Assembly (NCBI GenBank): GCA_963752565.1
Contig: CAVVZC010000025.1
Span: forward strand, 1 to 64,000
Source of the DNA: UBA11574 sp963752565
GTDB taxonomy: Bacteria > Desulfobacterota > Desulfobacteria > Desulfobacterales > UBA11574
DNA: 64,000 nt
Direction: 5' to 3'
The position numbers and the translations under genes were made by a program. How positions within the stretch are numbered: position 1 is the first letter of the stretch; the number at the start of each line of letters is the position of its first letter. Below, piece after piece: positions 61,823-64,000 of this stretch. The notes under the pieces were generated by a model that did no database searches, was not told where the DNA came from, and saw nothing but the letters and a program-made list of their open reading frames with translations.

Positions 61823-62734
61823 ATGTTCTCACGCAGGCATCCATATCTTTTTTTCATACTGATTTTTTCTACAGTTGCTGCCACAGCAATGATATTAATG
61901 ACCCTTCTTTTTACGCTAAGTACAAGAGATACTGAGTTTGAGTTTGGAGAAAAAGTCGGCGTTATAGAGATTAACGGTATTATTGCAGATTCCAAAAACG
62001 TCCTTAATCACCTCAAACGTTTCCGCGAAGATAATGCGATAAAAGCGATCGTCGTTCGAGTCGATTCACCCGGGGGCGCTGTGGGCCCGTCACAGGAAAT
62101 TTTCAGGGAGATCAGAAAGACATCCGCCACAAAGAAAGTGGTGGCTTCCATGGGTACCATTGCTGCATCCGGAGGGTATTATATCGCTGCCGGGGCAAAT
62201 GGAATTGTAGCCAATCCCGGGACCATAACCGGAAGCATCGGTGTCATCATGGGGTTTACAAATTATGAGGAGCTGCTTCATAAAATCGGATTGGTTCCAA
62301 TTGTTGTCAAGAGCGGCGATTACAAGGATATCGGATCGCCGGTTCGAGAGATGAAACCTGAAGAGAAAAAAATCCTCCAGGAATTTGCGAAAAAAATCCA
62401 CAGGCAATTTATTAAAGATATCGTTGACGGGCGAAAGATGGATATGGAAAAGGTAGAATCGCTGGCCGACGGACGTATTTTTACCGGTCAAGAATCAAAA
62501 AAATTTGGCCTTGTGGATCGTCTCGGAAATTTAGAAGATGCAATTGAGTGGGCAGGCCGACTTGGCGGAATAAAAGGGAAGATCGCCACAGTTTATGCAA
62601 AGGAGAAAAAATTTTCCTTTTTAAAATATATTACGGATTCATCTGCTAAGACTTTATTAAACCAGATTCTTGATCCGAAATTATCGGCAGACTATATATA
62701 CAGACCTGAACAAGCCCGATCGTTGCATCAATAA
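61823..62734 (+). CDS. sppA: signal peptide peptidase SppA, short form
   Basis: A 303-residue membrane serine protease with one N-terminal anchor (residues about 8-32). The Ser-Lys dyad is Ser116 (TIAASGGYYIA) and Lys168 (KSGDYKDIGSP), 52 residues apart as in Bacillus SppA; RVDSPGGAVGPSQEI precedes. It degrades cleaved signal peptides in the membrane. No good ribosome-binding site is seen. It is followed by a terminator. Confidence 0.93.
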   Translation: MFSRRHPYLFFILIFSTVAATAMILMTLLFTLSTRDTEFEFGEKVGVIEINGIIADSKNVLNHLKRFREDNAIKAIVVRVDSPGGAVGPSQEIFREIRKTSATKKVVASMGTIAASGGYYIAAGANGIVANPGTITGSIGVIMGFTNYEELLHKIGLVPIVVKSGDYKDIGSPVREMKPEEKKILQEFAKKIHRQFIKDIVDGRKMDMEKVESLADGRIFTGQESKKFGLVDRLGNLEDAIEWAGRLGGIKGKIATVYAKEKKFSFLKYITDSSAKTLLNQILDPKLSADYIYRPEQARSLHQ

Positions 62735-62785
62735 CACGTCTAGGGTTTGTTGCGAAAAACTTAGAATAGATTGATATTAAACATA

Positions 62786-62812
62786 GCGCCCGCTTTACAG
62801 GCGTTTTTTTTA
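62786..62812 (+). terminator. intrinsic terminator of sppA
   Basis: CGCC (62787-62790) pairs with GGCG (62800-62803), followed by eight T. The stem is short but GC-only. Confidence 0.65.
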
Positions 62813-63418
62813 CTCAAAAACACTCACATCCCCCAAACCTTTTCGGATGATCTCTGGGAGATCATCGATTAGGGATATGACACTCGAAGGGTTTCCTGTA
62901 ACAGGGCCTCCGTCAATAACCACATCTATTCTACGATGGAAAAAATCGTTAATAAGAGAGGGATCATAAAGGATTGTACCGTCCGGCATTGTAGCGCTTG
63001 TCGTGATAATGGGATTTCCCAAAGCTTTGACCAGAGAAAGACAAATCCGATTGTCCGGCACGCGAATCCCAGCTGTTTTTCGATTGGTTAGCATGATTTT
63101 TGGAACCAGTTTCGAACCCTCCAGAACAAACGTGTAGGGGCCCGGCAGAAGCCGTTTCATTGTTTTATAGGCATAATTTGAAACTTTTGCGTAATGGCTG
63201 ATATTTTTGAGGTCCGAACAGATAAAGCTAAAAGGCTTGATTTTTTTTCGTTGTTTTAACTGGTAAATCTTTTCTATGGACTTTTTGTTCAAAATATCAC
63301 AACCGATTCCGTAATATGTATCGGTTGGATAGGCGATGATGCCGCCCCTTTTAAGTACATCAACCACCTTTGTTAGGAGTCGTTCCTGGGGGTTTATGGG
63401 ATTTATTTTAAAAATCAC
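62810..63418 (-). CDS. Sua5/YciO/YrdC family protein (YciO-like)
   Basis: A 202-residue YrdC-fold protein. GGIIAYPTDTYYGIGCDILNK and RKKIKPFSFICSDL form the nucleotide/threonine site, and PGPYTFVLEGSKLVPKIML, RVPDNRICLSLVKALGNP and a C-terminal IRKGLGDVSVFE resemble E. coli YciO more than TsaC. TsaC makes threonylcarbamoyl-AMP for tRNA t6A; YciO's role is less clear. The start is GTG behind AAGGATT. Confidence 0.88.
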   Translation of the reverse strand: MIFKINPINPQERLLTKVVDVLKRGGIIAYPTDTYYGIGCDILNKKSIEKIYQLKQRKKIKPFSFICSDLKNISHYAKVSNYAYKTMKRLLPGPYTFVLEGSKLVPKIMLTNRKTAGIRVPDNRICLSLVKALGNPIITTSATMPDGTILYDPSLINDFFHRRIDVVIDGGPVTGNPSSVISLIDDLPEIIRKGLGDVSVFE

Positions 63419-63760
63419 GGCAATCCTTAAATTGTTAATACTTGCTTTTTATTGCTCATATGCCGTAACGCATCAACCATCGAGAGATGGTCTATAGCCA
63501 TTTATCATAAAATATAGGTAGATGTATCTATTACGGGTACCGGTATAATGTCAAGGCAATGATGCCGTGTGTTTCATTAATAAACTTATATATTTAATGA
63601 AAATGACATAATTTCAAATGGTTGCAATAGATAGCGCCGCCCGCCCTAATAAAGATTGCAAAAGATAAGTCTATTTGTTATGCGATACTATCTTACGCAA
63701 TTTTCGCATCCGAATATTGCTAAAAAGCCTTATTTGAAACAACGGTTAATGGAGGAACCC
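63419..63760. other. 342-bp divergent region before guaB
   Basis: No gene. A small palindrome ACCATCGAGAGATGGT lies at about 63476-63491. No purine riboswitch-like core was recognised. Confidence 0.45.
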
Positions 63761-64000
63761 ATGAAAAAAATACCGTCTGAAGCGGCGTTTTCTTTTGATG
63801 ATATTTTATTGCTCCCAGGTTACTCAGATGTTTTGCCGCGAGATGTTGACACCCGCTCTCCTTTAACAAAAAATATTACATTGAACATTCCTCTTGTTAG
63901 TGCAGCTATGGATACCGTAACCGAAGCAAGAACTTCCATCAGCATGGCCCGCGAAGGCGGAATCGGTTTTATCCATCGAAATTTGAGTATTCAGAGTCAA
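63761..64000 (+). CDS. guaB: IMP dehydrogenase (5' part, runs off the window)
   Basis: The first 80 residues are visible. AFSFDDILLLPGYSDVLP and IPLVSAAMDTVTEARTSISMAREGGIGFIHRN are diagnostic of IMPDH, the first step of GMP synthesis from IMP. A strong GGAGGAACCC site precedes ATG 63761. The catalytic Cys loop and CBS domains lie beyond the window end. Confidence 0.95.
   Translation, partial: MKKIPSEAAFSFDDILLLPGYSDVLPRDVDTRSPLTKNITLNIPLVSAAMDTVTEARTSISMAREGGIGFIHRNLSIQSQ

Overview
The window most likely comes from a Gram-negative anaerobe of the Desulfobacterota, probably a Desulfobacterales-type sulfate reducer. This is inferred from gene content, not from a marker tree. LpxC and lipoproteins indicate an outer membrane. 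A four-subunit 2-oxoacid:ferredoxin oxidoreductase, a pyruvate phosphate dikinase, a B12-dependent ribonucleotide reductase and an RuMP-type hexulose-phosphate module fit an anaerobe that makes sugars from C2/C1 units.

Layout. 1-3.4 kb: a cNMP-binding/metallophosphoesterase gene pair, a decayed IS3-type transposase and a nitroreductase. 3.4-8.7 kb: ppdK, a SixA-like phosphatase, small lipoproteins (one broken), a conserved hypothetical and a ferritin-like protein. 8.7-15 kb is accessory in character: a membrane protein, an SRPBCC protein, a 670-aa protein made of about 19 tandem 33-residue repeats, a cysteine-rich receiver protein, a GNAT acetyltransferase, a LEA-type lipoprotein and a response-regulator fragment. 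15-24.3 kb: enoyl-CoA hydratase, Ogt/MGMT, tRNA-Asn with a truncated GIY-YIG gene, then the minus-strand cluster hxlB / hxlA-rraA fusion / hisS / aspS, and divergently a DUF2520 protein and an orphan TRAP binding protein. 24.7-33.9 kb: two large M16 proteases, two related small basic DNA-binding-like proteins, a DUF2062 protein and rsmA. 34-43 kb: a UvrD-type helicase, a PiT/DUF47 phosphate transport pair, an alpha/beta hydrolase, nrdJ behind a probable NrdR-controlled leader, and lpxC. 43.4-50.7 kb: comM, a small exported protein behind a near-perfect sigma-54 promoter, and a GlrK-QseG-GlrR-like three-gene signalling cluster. 50.9-64 kb: der, rarA, a P-loop ATPase leading korDABC, hisC, cmk, rpsA, sppA, a YciO/TsaC-family gene and the start of guaB.

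Interactions suggested by the sequence. The hxl module may feed ribose 5-phosphate supply and is joined to hisS by near-overlap. The AspRS carries the two residues of the non-discriminating type, so Asn-tRNA would be made by transamidation. A sigma-54 activator with its kinase and lipoprotein lies close to a sigma-54 promoter that drives a small periplasmic protein. Intergenic DNA is rich in dispersed repeats. One about 60-bp family occurs five times, each time upstream of a gene and in that gene's orientation; a second family is strongly palindromic and has interrupted at least one gene. No CRISPR array, rRNA operon or intact prophage was seen.
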